Numbered from the stretch's first letter, positions 16,879-25,261 are shown. The stretch is DNA of 32,458 nucleotides from Chloroflexota bacterium (GCA_035652535.1 DASRDP010000155.1:1-32458), one strand, 5' to 3'. Program-made: numbers and translations. Notes: generated from the letters alone by a model not told the origin.

Positions 16879-18630
16879 CTACTGCAGGTCCCAGAGGTAG
16901 GCGTTGCGCGTGTACGTGCCGTAGGGCATCGCCGGGTCGGCGCCGCCGTCGACATCGTCGAGGGCATGAACGCCTTTGCGCACTGCCAGGTGGCTCGCGC
17001 CGAAGTAGATCGGCAGGATCGGCAGCTCGGCCGCCACAAACTCCGAGAGCGCATGCATGGCCTCGAGCTGGTCCCGCGGGGAGATGCTCGTGTTGTACCG
17101 CGCGACCAGCTCCTCGGCGCGCGCGTCCTCATATCCTCCGCGATTCCCGGTCCAGCGGTTCTCGGGCGAGCCCGCCGGGCCCTCCAGCCTCCCCAGGACC
17201 TGATCGCCCGAACCCGCTGAGCTTGCCTCCCAGCTCGGGTAATGGGCGCGATATTCCAGGTTTCGGACCTGCGCACCGGGGATCTTGAACTCCTCCACCT
17301 CGAGACCGATCCGACGCCAGTAGTCGGCGTAGATCGCCATCTCCCAGTCGCGGGCGCCAACCGTCGTCCAAATGGCGTTGTGATAGACGCGACCATCGGC
17401 GACGTTATGGAGCACTCCGTCATTTCCCGTGATCCAGCCAAGGTCACGAAGGATCGCTTTCGCGCGATCGGGATCGTAGGGGTACCTCCGGAATCCGTCG
17501 CGCGTCGCCTCATAGAGGTGGTCGCTCGGCGGCAGAAGGGACCAGGCCGGCCCTTCCCGTTCGGACACCGAGTCCCGATCGATGGCCTGGTATAGCGCCC
17601 CGCGCACCCGGGGGTCGAGATTGGCCGGCTCCGTTTGCACCGAGGGCCGGAATTGCGGCACGAGGAATCGCGTACCGGTCAGGACGGTGTACACGGTGCC
17701 CTCGCCCGAGCTATCCCACCGGTCCTTTAACTGGAACCCGAGCTGCGTGCTGATCGCCTGACTCACCATGATGTCCACGCTGCCCGCCAGGAGGTTCGTG
17801 AACAGGGCGTTCTCGTCGGCGAAGAAACGAACGTGGATCACGTCCAGCTTCGGGCGACCCAGGAAGTACCCATCATACGCCTCGAAGTCGAGCTGTTGGC
17901 CCGCCTCGTACGACGTGAGGCGGAAGGGCCCAAGGTGCACGTACGCGGTCGTCCAGTAGGGAAGCTCCGAGAACTCGTCCGCGTCCTGCGTCTGGAGATA
18001 GCGCTGATACGCGTCACCCAGAAGGTGCTCCGGCTGCGGCCAAAATTGCGTGAATCCGAGCGCCGCCCCGTTGATGTACGGCCGCTTGAACGTGAGGTTG
18101 AAGGTCAGATCGTCGGGAGCATCGAACGCGTCGATGAGCTTGGCCGCGTACGCGTAGTTGTTCGGAAGCCCGCGGTCGGTGAGGACCTTCCCCGAAAAAA
18201 CGAGGTCGCCGGCCGTGAAAGGAGCCCCGTCCTGCCAGGTGATTCCGGGTCGAAGGTGGTACGTCACCCGCATACGGCCATCATTGAGGAGCTGGATGCT
18301 TCCATCATCGATGGAGGGGACCGACGCGGCAAGTTGGCCGGCTGGCTCGTGGGCGTGCGCGTCGGACGTGATCAGCCCGTTGGTGTTGATCTCGATAATC
18401 GATGCCCACCCCCCTGCGCCGGTCGACGAGCCCATAATGCCCATGCCCTTCACGCTTGCCGTCGCGGCAATGGTGATCGCCTTGCGCGTTCCGGTCGGCG
18501 CCGCCGGACCAGGCCCACTGGAACTTGGGACGCTGGACGGAGGGGTGCCGCATGCGGACATCGAGATGGCCCATGCAGCGAGCAGGCAGGCGGCACGCGT
18601 ACGCGCGCCGCGGGAAGTGATGGACGTCAC
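16879..18630 (-). CDS. ABC transporter substrate-binding lipoprotein, family 5 (peptide/nickel type)
   Basis: The 583-residue protein is an extracellular solute-binding protein of family 5 (DppA/OppA/NikA type). It starts with a lipoprotein signal: a basic N-end, a hydrophobic stretch, then SMSAC with Cys27 as the lipidation site, followed by a Pro/Ser/Gly linker. The core shows LRPGITWQDGAPFTAGDLVF, the family hallmark near the ligand-binding opening, and a later YDPDRAKAILRDLGW block. It would bind peptides, opines or metal chelates outside the membrane. No permease or ATPase gene is nearby, so it is orphaned. The GTG at 18630 has GGAG 7 nt upstream. It diverges from the cupin gene. Confidence 0.88.
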   Translation of the reverse strand: MTSITSRGARTRAACLLAAWAISMSACGTPPSSVPSSSGPGPAAPTGTRKAITIAATASVKGMGIMGSSTGAGGWASIIEINTNGLITSDAHAHEPAGQLAASVPSIDDGSIQLLNDGRMRVTYHLRPGITWQDGAPFTAGDLVFSGKVLTDRGLPNNYAYAAKLIDAFDAPDDLTFNLTFKRPYINGAALGFTQFWPQPEHLLGDAYQRYLQTQDADEFSELPYWTTAYVHLGPFRLTSYEAGQQLDFEAYDGYFLGRPKLDVIHVRFFADENALFTNLLAGSVDIMVSQAISTQLGFQLKDRWDSSGEGTVYTVLTGTRFLVPQFRPSVQTEPANLDPRVRGALYQAIDRDSVSEREGPAWSLLPPSDHLYEATRDGFRRYPYDPDRAKAILRDLGWITGNDGVLHNVADGRVYHNAIWTTVGARDWEMAIYADYWRRIGLEVEEFKIPGAQVRNLEYRAHYPSWEASSAGSGDQVLGRLEGPAGSPENRWTGNRGGYEDARAEELVARYNTSISPRDQLEAMHALSEFVAAELPILPIYFGASHLAVRKGVHALDDVDGGADPAMPYGTYTRNAYLWDLQ

Positions 18631-18804
18631 AAATAATCTCCACTTTCGAGAGGTTGATCTCGCCGAGCCAGAATACCGGAACGCATTTCACCGGGACCAG
18701 CCGATCGGCTCGTCAGTTGGCAAGGAGTTGGCCAGCGGCTGTGGTCGATCGAGATCGCCGCTATACTTGTCGCCAGCATGAGTTCGAATCGCGAGGTGAG
18801 CGCC

Positions 18805-19350
18805 GTGGCAATTGACGCAAAGGTCCAGGCTCGGCTCCGAGGGCACACCGACGACAACGTGGGCGAGGGCGGCCCGCGGGAGAATGTGGTCGATCGCCAA
18901 ATGCTGACGACACCGAGCTGGCAGGTCGCGAGCATTCCCGCCAATGCCGTCGTGAAGCAGCGCGGGTCGCGCATCGGACTGACGGAGAACCGCTACGCCC
19001 AGGTGGCCATCAATGTGTACCCACCCCACCGGCGCGACGAGATGCACTGCCATCCCGGCTCCGAGCACATCTTCACGTGTTGGCAAGGGCGCCTGACCAT
19101 TCGTGGCATCAATCCCGGTGAAGAGGTAACGCTGAGCCCCGGCGAGTTGGTCCACATCAAGGCCGGCCACTATTACCAGCTCTGCAACGACACGGACGAG
19201 ACGGCGGTTCTGCTCCAGGTCGCGACGATCCCGCCGAAGAAGCCGCCCACGAATCGCCGATCCTTCCGCCGCGCAGGCGACGTCGAGGCGGAGGCGATCA
19301 ACATGCGCGGGCTCACACCGGAAATGGCCGCTATAACCGTCTGGAACTAA
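18805..19350 (+). CDS. Small single-domain cupin protein
   Basis: The 181-residue product has one cupin barrel at about residues 50-140. Motif 1 is HCHPGSEHIFTCWQG, giving His81, His83 and Glu87; motif 2 is PGELVHIKAGHYYQLCN, giving His122. All four typical metal ligands are therefore present. It could be a dioxygenase, isomerase or ligand sensor; the reaction cannot be read. The start is taken as the GTG at 18805 because GAGGTGA sits about 6 nt upstream. The ATG at 18778 has no ribosome binding site and lies only 10 nt after a TATACT hexamer (18762-18767) that could be the -10 element. The double-cupin gene follows after 92 nt on the same strand. Confidence 0.75.
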   Translation: MAIDAKVQARLRGHTDDNVGEGGPRENVVDRQMLTTPSWQVASIPANAVVKQRGSRIGLTENRYAQVAINVYPPHRRDEMHCHPGSEHIFTCWQGRLTIRGINPGEEVTLSPGELVHIKAGHYYQLCNDTDETAVLLQVATIPPKKPPTNRRSFRRAGDVEAEAINMRGLTPEMAAITVWN

Positions 19351-19442
19351 GTAGGCGCCGAAGTGCGCGCGTCTGGATAGCTCCCGATGCGCGCAACCCG
19401 CCCGTTCATGGCTGCACAGATCATCACTGTTTGGAGTTATGC

Positions 19443-20564
19443 ATGCAGGATCCGGACCGCTGGTGGCACCGACTCTACTATGACGATTGGGTCGCGCGGG
19501 AAGGGCTCGAGCTGATCCGCGGCCACCGCGTCGAAGACGTCTTCACGCAGCCGCTCCGGTACTGGCCGCGCACCGACGGTTACGCCGTACACATCGCCCT
19601 GGATGGCGCCGCCGAGCAGGCCGCCGCGTATGTGCAGGAGATCCCGCCCACGCGGAAGCTCAATCCCCAGCGGCACATGTTCGAGGAGCTGGTCTATATC
19701 CTCAAGGGCCGGGGCAGTACCAGCGTCTGGTACGACGAACAGAACAAGCGCAGCTTCGAATGGGGACCAGGAAGCCTATTCGCCATTCCCCTCAACGCCT
19801 GGTTCCAGCACTACAACCTGTCGGGCACCGAGCCCGCCCGCTACATCGCCACGACCACCGCGCCCACGATGATGAACTTCATCCGCAACGACGACTTCAT
19901 CTTCAACAACGACTTCCGCTTCACCGACCGCTTCGCCGAGGAGGAAGACTACTTCAATCCCGAGGTGAAGACCCGCGTGTTCGAAGGGTGGGGCGAGCCG
20001 ACCGACGTGTGCTTCAGCAACCTCTGGCCCGATATCAGCCGGATCGAGCTATACAAGCCGCGCGAGAACTCAGAGATCTCGCGGGGGATTCGCACCCGCG
20101 GCTACAGCTTCGAGCTGGCCAACGGCGTGATGGGCTCCCACATCCTCGAAGCCCCCGGCGGCACCTTCACCAAGCTCCACCGCCATGGGCCCGCGGCCCA
20201 TGTGCTCTGGATCCGCGGCGAAGGCTATTCGGTCCTGTGGCCGGACGGCGGCGAAGACAACAAGATCAAAGAGGACTGGAAGGTGGGCACGCTTATCGTG
20301 CCGCCGACGTGGTGGTGGCACCAGCACTGCATCACCAGCCGCGAGCCGGGGCGTCACCTCGCCCTCAAGCTGAGCAGCCGGAAGAACATGGTCAGCCGCT
20401 TCCACGAGCGCACGATGGTCAGCACCAAGAAGGGCGGCCAACAGATGGACTATGACGACATCCCCCCGGAGACCATGGCCGAGTTGAAACGGATTTTCCT
20501 CGAGGAGTGCGCAAAAAAGGGCACGCCCGTGGATCCGGATATGGGCCCGATTATCGGGGGATAG
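19443..20564 (+). CDS. Double-cupin domain protein (first of two paralogues)
   Basis: The 373-residue bicupin has an N-terminal barrel (PQRHMFEELVYILKGRGST, then AIPLNAWFQHYNLS) and a C-terminal barrel (KLHRHGPAAHVLWIRGEGYS, then VPPTWWWHQHCITS). The C-terminal barrel keeps His246, His248 and His293/His295 and probably binds the metal; the N-terminal barrel has only part of the ligand set. The layout recalls gentisate or hydroxynaphthoate dioxygenases, but the identity is too unclear to name a substrate. The ATG at 19443 follows GGAG at 6 nt and is preferred over an in-frame TTG at 19431. A related protein lies at 25426-26550. The stop is 2 nt from that of the convergent small gene. Confidence 0.8.
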   Translation: MQDPDRWWHRLYYDDWVAREGLELIRGHRVEDVFTQPLRYWPRTDGYAVHIALDGAAEQAAAYVQEIPPTRKLNPQRHMFEELVYILKGRGSTSVWYDEQNKRSFEWGPGSLFAIPLNAWFQHYNLSGTEPARYIATTTAPTMMNFIRNDDFIFNNDFRFTDRFAEEEDYFNPEVKTRVFEGWGEPTDVCFSNLWPDISRIELYKPRENSEISRGIRTRGYSFELANGVMGSHILEAPGGTFTKLHRHGPAAHVLWIRGEGYSVLWPDGGEDNKIKEDWKVGTLIVPPTWWWHQHCITSREPGRHLALKLSSRKNMVSRFHERTMVSTKKGGQQMDYDDIPPETMAELKRIFLEECAKKGTPVDPDMGPIIGG

Positions 20565-20566
20565 GC

Positions 20567-20878
20567 TCAGCCGTACTTCTTGACGATTCCCTCGACAGTT
20601 CCGAGGCCCTTCTGAAGATCTTCGGCGCTCATGACCGGGGTCATCTCGATTTCGGCGTCGAGTCCAAAAAAGAAGCGCTCGGCCACTTCTGCCACCTGGG
20701 ACGACTCGGTCATGTTGATCACGAAGAAGCCGGCCCGGTCGCCCAGCTCGGGATAGAAGTACGCCGCCTCGGGCTTCAGGTCCTCCTGCAGCATCTGCAT
20801 GACCTTCGCGACCCGACCGCTTCGCAGCGCGTCGTTGCCAACGTCGGTCGGGAATCGGAACTTCACCATCATGCGCAT
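20567..20878 (-). CDS. DUF3303 / muconolactone-isomerase-like small dimeric alpha-beta barrel protein
   Basis: The 103-residue protein begins MRMMVKFRFPTDVGNDALRSG and alternates strand-helix-strand (YFYPELGDRAGFFVINMTES, then SSQVAEVAERFF, then AEIEMTPVMSAEDLQKGL). This is the ferredoxin-like pattern of small dimeric alpha-beta barrel proteins such as DUF3303 and muconolactone delta-isomerase relatives. No catalytic residue set can be assigned, so the function is unknown; isomerisation of a ring-cleavage product would fit the neighbourhood but is inference. The ATG at 20878 has GAGGAG about 7 nt upstream. It diverges from msrA across 76 bp. Confidence 0.7.
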   Translation of the reverse strand: MRMMVKFRFPTDVGNDALRSGRVAKVMQMLQEDLKPEAAYFYPELGDRAGFFVINMTESSQVAEVAERFFFGLDAEIEMTPVMSAEDLQKGLGTVEGIVKKYG

Positions 20879-20954
20879 CGCACTCTCCTCACGTGGTGTA
20901 GGATGGGGACGTTCGCGGGTCAGATCGAGAACCTCTTATCGGGGACAAGGGATT

Positions 20955-21506
20955 ATGCAGGAATCGGACGAGCAGCGTGAGATCGCGACCTTTGGCGGCG
21001 GCTGCTTCTGGTGCCTGGAGGCCGTGTTTCTCCAGCTCCGCGGCGTTGAGCGCGTCGTGTCCGGCTACGCCGGCGGTCATGTCGCGAATCCATCCTACGA
21101 GCAGGTATGTACCGGCGCCACCGGTCACGCGGAGGTCACGCAGGTCACCTTCGACCCCACGGTGACTTCCTATCGCGATCTCCTGGACGTCTTCTTCACC
21201 ATCCACGATCCGACGACACTCAATCGCCAGGGACACGACGTCGGCACGCAGTACCGGTCCATCATCCTCTATCACACCGCCGAGCAGCACGCGGCCGCCC
21301 AGCAGACGATCGCCGCCCTAACCGAGCGGGGCCTGTTCGATGCGCCCATTGTGACCGCCGTCGAGCCGCTGACTGCCTTTTACCCGGCCGAGGAATATCA
21401 CCAGAACTATTTCGCGCGCAACCCATTCCAGCCCTACTGCCAGGTCGTCGTCGCGCCGAAAGTCGCGAAAGCCCGGAAGGACTTCATCGAGAAGCTGAAG
21501 CGCTGA
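20955..21506 (+). CDS. msrA: Peptide methionine-(S)-S-oxide reductase MsrA
   Basis: The 183-residue protein has the complete MsrA signature. GCFWC contains the sulfenic-acid-forming Cys17; GYAGGHVANPSYEQVCTGATGHAE is the substrate-binding loop region, here named in parts. DPTTLNRQGHDVGTQYRS and AEEYHQNYF complete the family, and Cys162 in PYCQVVVAP is a candidate resolving cysteine. It reduces methionine-S-sulfoxide in proteins and free form with thioredoxin. The ATG at 20955 gives standard length; the ribosome binding site (AAGGG) is modest. Together with the peroxiredoxin-like gene 3 kb away it adds thiol-based oxidant defence to the window. It converges on the MFS gene with an 8-nt gap. 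Confidence 0.96.
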   Translation: MQESDEQREIATFGGGCFWCLEAVFLQLRGVERVVSGYAGGHVANPSYEQVCTGATGHAEVTQVTFDPTVTSYRDLLDVFFTIHDPTTLNRQGHDVGTQYRSIILYHTAEQHAAAQQTIAALTERGLFDAPIVTAVEPLTAFYPAEEYHQNYFARNPFQPYCQVVVAPKVAKARKDFIEKLKR

Positions 21507-21514
21507 GCTGCCCG

Positions 21515-22852
21515 CTACTGGCGAATTCCCCGGACGCTCGGCATGCCGACACCGACCACGGCCACGCCCGCGAGGCACGCCAATCCCATCAGGGCGATCG
21601 TGTGCGGTGAACCGATGGCGGCGGCCAGGGCACCCGCGAGGATGCCGCCAAGGGTGAGGGCCACCTGGCTCTGCTGGTACATGCTCATCACGCGTCCCCG
21701 GATCTCGGGCTCGGCATGGCGCTGAAGAACGGTGTTGATGAGCACCGTGCACGTGACACTGCACGCGCCAATCACGACCATGAGGACCATGGACAGGCCA
21801 AAGTCGGCCGACAGGCCAAACGCCGTTTCGGCCACGGCCAGGAGAGCCCCGCCGATCAGCATCACCGGACCTTTGGGGAATCGATCGCCCTGGCCAGCTA
21901 CGACGAACGCGCTCGCCAGCGCTCCGAGGCCCAAGGCAGTGGCGAGAAGACCCTGACCCGATGCGCCCACGCGCAGCTCATCACGCGCGACCGCGGGAAG
22001 CAGCGTCGCGAACGAGAGGCCGAACAGCGCGACCAGCATCACCATCGTCATTCCACCGCGGATCACCGGGTGGCGCGCGATGTACCGCCATCCGTCGATC
22101 ATGCCGGCAAGGATTGAACCGGTCGGCGATCGGGCCCCTTCCACCCGGGCGCCCACGCGGAGCTGGATCGTCCACACGGTCGAGAAGGCATAGATCACGC
22201 CCTGCACGACGTAGGACCATCCCGGCCCCACGGTCGCGATGAGGGCCCCGGCAGCCGCCGGGCCGAGACTCATGCTCACGTTCCATGCGACCGAGTTGAG
22301 CCCAATGGCGTTCGTGAGCCGTGCGCGATCCACGGTTTCCGCGATCATCGATTGTCGCGCTGGGATCTCGAAGACCTGGACGATCGCGACGGCGAGCCCC
22401 GTGACGTACACGTGCCAGGTCGCGACGCGGTGGTCGAGGATCAGCGCCGCGAGTACGAAGTTCAGGATGGCGTTGAGAACCTGCGCGACGATGAGCTGCA
22501 CCTTTCGATTGCTTCGGTCCGCCATCACCCCGGCGATCGGACTCAGCAGCAATCCGGGGAGCATGCGCACCCCGGCGACCAGGCCCAACTCCACCGTGGA
22601 GCCGGTGAGGTCGTACATGAGCCAACCGCGGGCCACCTGATCCATGGCGATGCCCATGGAGTTGCCGAACTGCGCACCCCAGACCAACCGGTACTCGCGG
22701 AAGCCCAGGGCCGCGAACATCGGCAGGCCCACCAACGGACGCAGCGCCAGCGGAGCGCGCGTGGGCCAGGGCTCACCGTGGACGCGGCCGTTCTGCGATC
22801 GCTCGGGCGCGGCAGCGGGCGCCACCTCCTGCCCGGGGCTCGGGAGCGTCAT
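21515..22852 (-). CDS. MFS transporter, EntS/MFS_3-type exporter
   Basis: The 445-residue protein has an Ala/Pro-rich 40-residue leader and then about 12 hydrophobic segments. It opens with FREYRLVWGAQFGNSMGIAM, GWLMYDLTGS and the loop 2-3 motif GVMADRSNRK, and has EIPARQSMIAETVDRARLTN after helix 5. This combination marks the EntS/transmembrane-secretion-effector branch of the major facilitator superfamily, whose members export siderophores or drugs by proton antiport. Substrate unknown. The ATG at 22852 lies 10 nt after the stop of the upstream hydrolase gene, so the two are likely cotranscribed. Confidence 0.88.
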   Translation of the reverse strand: MTLPSPGQEVAPAAAPERSQNGRVHGEPWPTRAPLALRPLVGLPMFAALGFREYRLVWGAQFGNSMGIAMDQVARGWLMYDLTGSTVELGLVAGVRMLPGLLLSPIAGVMADRSNRKVQLIVAQVLNAILNFVLAALILDHRVATWHVYVTGLAVAIVQVFEIPARQSMIAETVDRARLTNAIGLNSVAWNVSMSLGPAAAGALIATVGPGWSYVVQGVIYAFSTVWTIQLRVGARVEGARSPTGSILAGMIDGWRYIARHPVIRGGMTMVMLVALFGLSFATLLPAVARDELRVGASGQGLLATALGLGALASAFVVAGQGDRFPKGPVMLIGGALLAVAETAFGLSADFGLSMVLMVVIGACSVTCTVLINTVLQRHAEPEIRGRVMSMYQQSQVALTLGGILAGALAAAIGSPHTIALMGLACLAGVAVVGVGMPSVRGIRQ

Positions 22853-22862
22853 GCGACGCCGT

Positions 22863-23657
22863 TCACTCGAGTCGCACGTTCTTGGTGTAGTCGTAGTCTG
22901 GCGCGGTGTCGGCCTCGAAGCGCCACCGAACGCGATCGGGCGGGAAGGCGCCGCGCTCCACACGATCGAGGAAGTCCAGCGCGTGGGCCCAGGCGGCCTC
23001 TGACTCCGGCTGCCGATAGCGCCCCGGCATCGTGTCGTTCAGCCAGCCGTGCGGCGCGTCGGGATAGACCTTGAATTCGTAGCTCTTTCGCAATCGCTCG
23101 AGGGTTCCCCGGAATTGGTTGACCTGATCCAGCGAGATGACGTGATCGCGCTCGCCCCAGATGCCCAGAATCGGGGCGGTGCAGCGGTCCAAGACGGATT
23201 CCGCCGTCTGGTTGCCACCATAGAAGACCAGATTGGCCGAAACCTCGTGCCGAACGCTATTCAGCAGCAGCGGATAACTGCCGCTCTGGCACACTCCCAT
23301 CGCGGCGATTCGGCGATTATCGACCTCCGGCATTTCCAGCAGGTAATCGAGACTCAGCGCGTAGTAGTCAGTGATCTCCTTGTCCGAAAGATCGAGACGC
23401 GCGTCACCCCGGTTAAGCGCCTCCTTGTCACCATCCCAGTGCGACGCCATGTCGGGGGCGATGCACACCCTGCCGTACGATGCGAACTTCGCGGCGAGGT
23501 CGAGGGTATGCTGAACGAGCCCGTAGCGTTCGTGGCCGAGGATCACGGCGCCGAACGGACCCGCGCCCCGCTTCGGGACCGTCACGAACGCTCGCGTCTT
23601 GTTTCCCGCGTCCACCCAGCGGGTCTCCGAGCCGAAGTAGTTGTGCTCCGCCACCAC
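22863..23657 (-). CDS. Dienelactone hydrolase-like alpha/beta hydrolase
   Basis: The 264-residue hydrolase has a dienelactone-hydrolase-type site: the nucleophile is Cys123 in GVCQSGSY, the Glu lies in GHERYGL, and the acid and histidine lie in WGERDHV and APHGWLND. Starting at the GTG at 23657 places the nucleophile at 123, its usual place in the family. A longer TTG-initiated frame to 23762 adds a basic stretch with no family resemblance. A GGGGGTGG run sits upstream of the GTG. The likely reaction is ester or lactone hydrolysis; substrate unknown. It appears to share a transcript with the MFS exporter downstream. It is a distant paralogue of the protein at 11552-12289. Confidence 0.83.
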   Translation of the reverse strand: MVAEHNYFGSETRWVDAGNKTRAFVTVPKRGAGPFGAVILGHERYGLVQHTLDLAAKFASYGRVCIAPDMASHWDGDKEALNRGDARLDLSDKEITDYYALSLDYLLEMPEVDNRRIAAMGVCQSGSYPLLLNSVRHEVSANLVFYGGNQTAESVLDRCTAPILGIWGERDHVISLDQVNQFRGTLERLRKSYEFKVYPDAPHGWLNDTMPGRYRQPESEAAWAHALDFLDRVERGAFPPDRVRWRFEADTAPDYDYTKNVRLE

Positions 23658-23769
23658 GATGCCACCCCCATCCTTTCGCCCGATGTCGCGCCACGGACCT
23701 ACGGGGCCTGCCGCTGACCGGCGCAGGGCGCGTCCCAGGATGGCGCCATTCTCCCACAGCAACGAGCGC

Positions 23770-23798
23770 TAGCCAAGTCCGACGATTTCGTCCATACT
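23770..23798 (+). promoter_or_regulatory. Weak candidate promoter for the class II aldolase gene
   Basis: TAGCCA (23770-23775), a 17-nt spacer and CATACT (23793-23798) lie 34 nt before the aldolase start at 23833. Each hexamer matches the housekeeping consensus at four positions. The divergent layout means some promoter must lie in this gap. Confidence 0.3.
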
Positions 23799-23832
23799 GG
23801 CGCCAGAACCAGCCGATTTGGGGAGGACTACG

Positions 23833-24624
23833 ATGGCCACGACGCTGCCCTTGACACAGCTCGAGCGGGAGCTTCGGCAAAAGGTCGCCACCTCGTGCCG
23901 GATCATCGGAAACCGCAACGTCACACGTGGCGCCCTGGGGCACGTGAGCGCGCGCGTTCCCGGCACCGACCGCATTTTGATCAAGGCGAAGGGCCCGGAT
24001 GAGGAGGCACTCGAGTTCGCCGTCGAGCGCGACGTGATCGTCATCAGCATCAACGGTGAGGTGCTCGAAGCGCCGGATGGGCTGACGGCTCCCAACGAGA
24101 CGGCCATGCACCTCGCGGTATTTCGGCGGCGCCCAGAGGTCATGAGCGTCATCCATAGCCATCCGGACTGGGTGGTGGTGCTCACCGGAACGAGTCGGCC
24201 GCTGGTGCCGATGGTCGGCGCATACGATGGCGGCGCCTCGCTCCGACTCATCACCGAGGGCGTTCCGGTCTACCCGCGAAGCCTCACCATCATCAACGAC
24301 GAGCTGGGCGAAGACTTCATGAACACGATGGGGGACCATCGCGCTTGCCTGCTCGCCGGCCACGGGATGACGGTGGCGGGAGCGAGCGTGGAGGAGGCGA
24401 CCCAGACGAGCCTCACCGTCTACGAGCTGGCCCGCCTCAACTACCTCGCCTATGCCATTGGCCAACCGCAGGCAGTCTCCGAGCAGGACCGTACGGAGTA
24501 TCTGGCTCGCCGCGCCTCAGGCCCGTATACACCCGATCGTCGACGGGCGGGAAGCAGCGGCGAGCCCGCCTTCTGGCGCTATGAGAAGAAGCGTCTCCCC
24601 GACCTGCCGAAGAACGGCCGCTGA
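23833..24624 (+). CDS. Class II aldolase/adducin family protein
   Basis: The 263-residue protein has the zinc site of L-fuculose/L-ribulose phosphate aldolases and epimerases: His108 and His110 in IHSHPDW, His177 in AGHGMTV, and Glu89 in PNETAMH. The N-terminal RNVTRGALGHVSARVPG corresponds to the substrate phosphate/anion loop usually read as GN-x-S-R. Members cleave or epimerise sugar phosphates, or decarboxylate hydroxyacids of aromatic pathways such as 3,4-dihydroxyphthalate. The ATG at 23833 follows GGGGAGG; an in-frame TTG at 23818 is less likely. A strong hairpin terminator follows the stop. Confidence 0.9.
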   Translation: MATTLPLTQLERELRQKVATSCRIIGNRNVTRGALGHVSARVPGTDRILIKAKGPDEEALEFAVERDVIVISINGEVLEAPDGLTAPNETAMHLAVFRRRPEVMSVIHSHPDWVVVLTGTSRPLVPMVGAYDGGASLRLITEGVPVYPRSLTIINDELGEDFMNTMGDHRACLLAGHGMTVAGASVEEATQTSLTVYELARLNYLAYAIGQPQAVSEQDRTEYLARRASGPYTPDRRRAGSSGEPAFWRYEKKRLPDLPKNGR

Positions 24625-24641
24625 CCGCAGACGGTTTGCAT

Positions 24642-24668
24642 GGGGCTGACGGCTTGGCCGTCAGCCCC
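24642..24668 (+). terminator. Rho-independent terminator after the aldolase gene
   Basis: A perfect 11-bp stem, GGGGCTGACGG (24642-24652) with CCGTCAGCCCC (24658-24668), closes a 5-nt CTTGG loop and is followed by TTTCC. It sits 17 nt after the aldolase stop and just beyond the end of the convergent peroxiredoxin-like gene, so it may end both transcripts, although only the plus side has a T-run. Confidence 0.8.
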
Positions 24669-24682
24669 TTTCCGTGGCCAGA

Positions 24683-25261
24683 TCAGGACGAATGATGGTG
24701 CGCGCCATCTCCGGCTGCCCGAGCCCGCGCGCGCTCCAGCACGTCCTCCGGTAGGTTGAAGGGGTCCCAGTCTCGACGGATCTCGCTGCTGATCTGGCGA
24801 AAGTCGCGGCGAAGGTCGTCCAGGGAGGCGCGGCCCCAGTAGTAGTAGCCGTTGTAGATCTTATAGATCCGAAGGTCCGGATACAGGACGAAGTCAAACG
24901 GCAGATACGGCTTGTGACGAAGATCGGTCGGCTCCAAGAGGCCCAGCTCCTGCTGAACCACGCGCTCCGCGTCCGATAGGATCGGGAATTTGGCTCCCAG
25001 GCCGGCGCGAAACGCGGCGTTCACCTCAACCGGGTCGACGCTCACCGCGACGATCTTCGCATAGGCCACGGCAAGCTCGGGCTCGAATTCCGTCAGCAGG
25101 CGCAACTGCACCTGACATTTTCCTCACCACCATCCCCGATAGAAGACGACGGCGAGCGGGTCCGCGCCGCGCGTGATCTCTGAGAGACGAACCACGGTTC
25201 CGGTGTGGTCGGGCAGTGCAATGTCGGGGAACTTCCCTCCGACGGCCAGGTCTGAGCGCAT
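24683..25261 (-). CDS. Peroxiredoxin-like (AhpC/TSA) selenoprotein with in-frame TGA (Sec46)
   Basis: Read from the ATG at 25261 the frame encodes 192 residues if the TGA at 25124-25126 (codon 46) is read through. The start has a strong GGAGGT 5 nt upstream. The N-terminal part (VGGKFPDIALPDHTGTVVRL) and the part after the TGA (QLRLLTEFEP, VAVSVDPVEVNAAF, FPILSDAERVVQQELGL) are adjoining stretches of one thioredoxin-fold peroxiredoxin-like domain in one frame. The TGA falls in FYRGWW-U-GKCQVQL, aligned with the peroxidatic Cys of RG-x-WCP-x-C relatives; Cys49 would be the resolving partner in a U-x-x-C site. A bacterial SECIS-like hairpin follows. The likely role is reduction of peroxides or disulfides in the cytoplasm. 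A nonsense mutation or sequencing error is the alternative. Sec machinery is not in this window. Confidence 0.78.
25097..25114 (-). promoter_or_regulatory. Candidate bacterial SECIS hairpin
   Basis: In the mRNA, a stem CAGGUGC/GCGCCUG (7 bp, one U-G pair) closes an AGUU apical loop with G in the second position. The loop starts 16 nt after the UGA. Known bacterial SECIS elements have the apical loop about 16-37 nt after the UGA and a conserved G in its first two bases; the E. coli fdhF element also shows GCAGGU at its tip. The outer pairing (G with C across a bulged U) could extend the stem. Confidence 0.6.

Noticed and set aside
23428-24465. 345-codon minus-strand frame across the aldolase and hydrolase starts
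   Set aside because: It runs antisense through the zinc-site region of the aldolase and across a divergent promoter gap, with no domain signature.
24683-25111. Peroxiredoxin fragment read as a pseudogene or as a short gene starting at GTG 25111
   Set aside because: The missing N-terminal half is directly upstream in the same frame with a strong ribosome binding site. Only one TGA intervenes, at the catalytic position, and a SECIS-like hairpin follows. Random decay rarely gives this.
24683-25261. Alternative genetic code (TGA as Trp or Gly) to explain the in-frame TGA
   Set aside because: Many other genes here end correctly at TGA, for example at 7230, 11549, 14567 and 28416, and no other conserved gene is interrupted by TGA.
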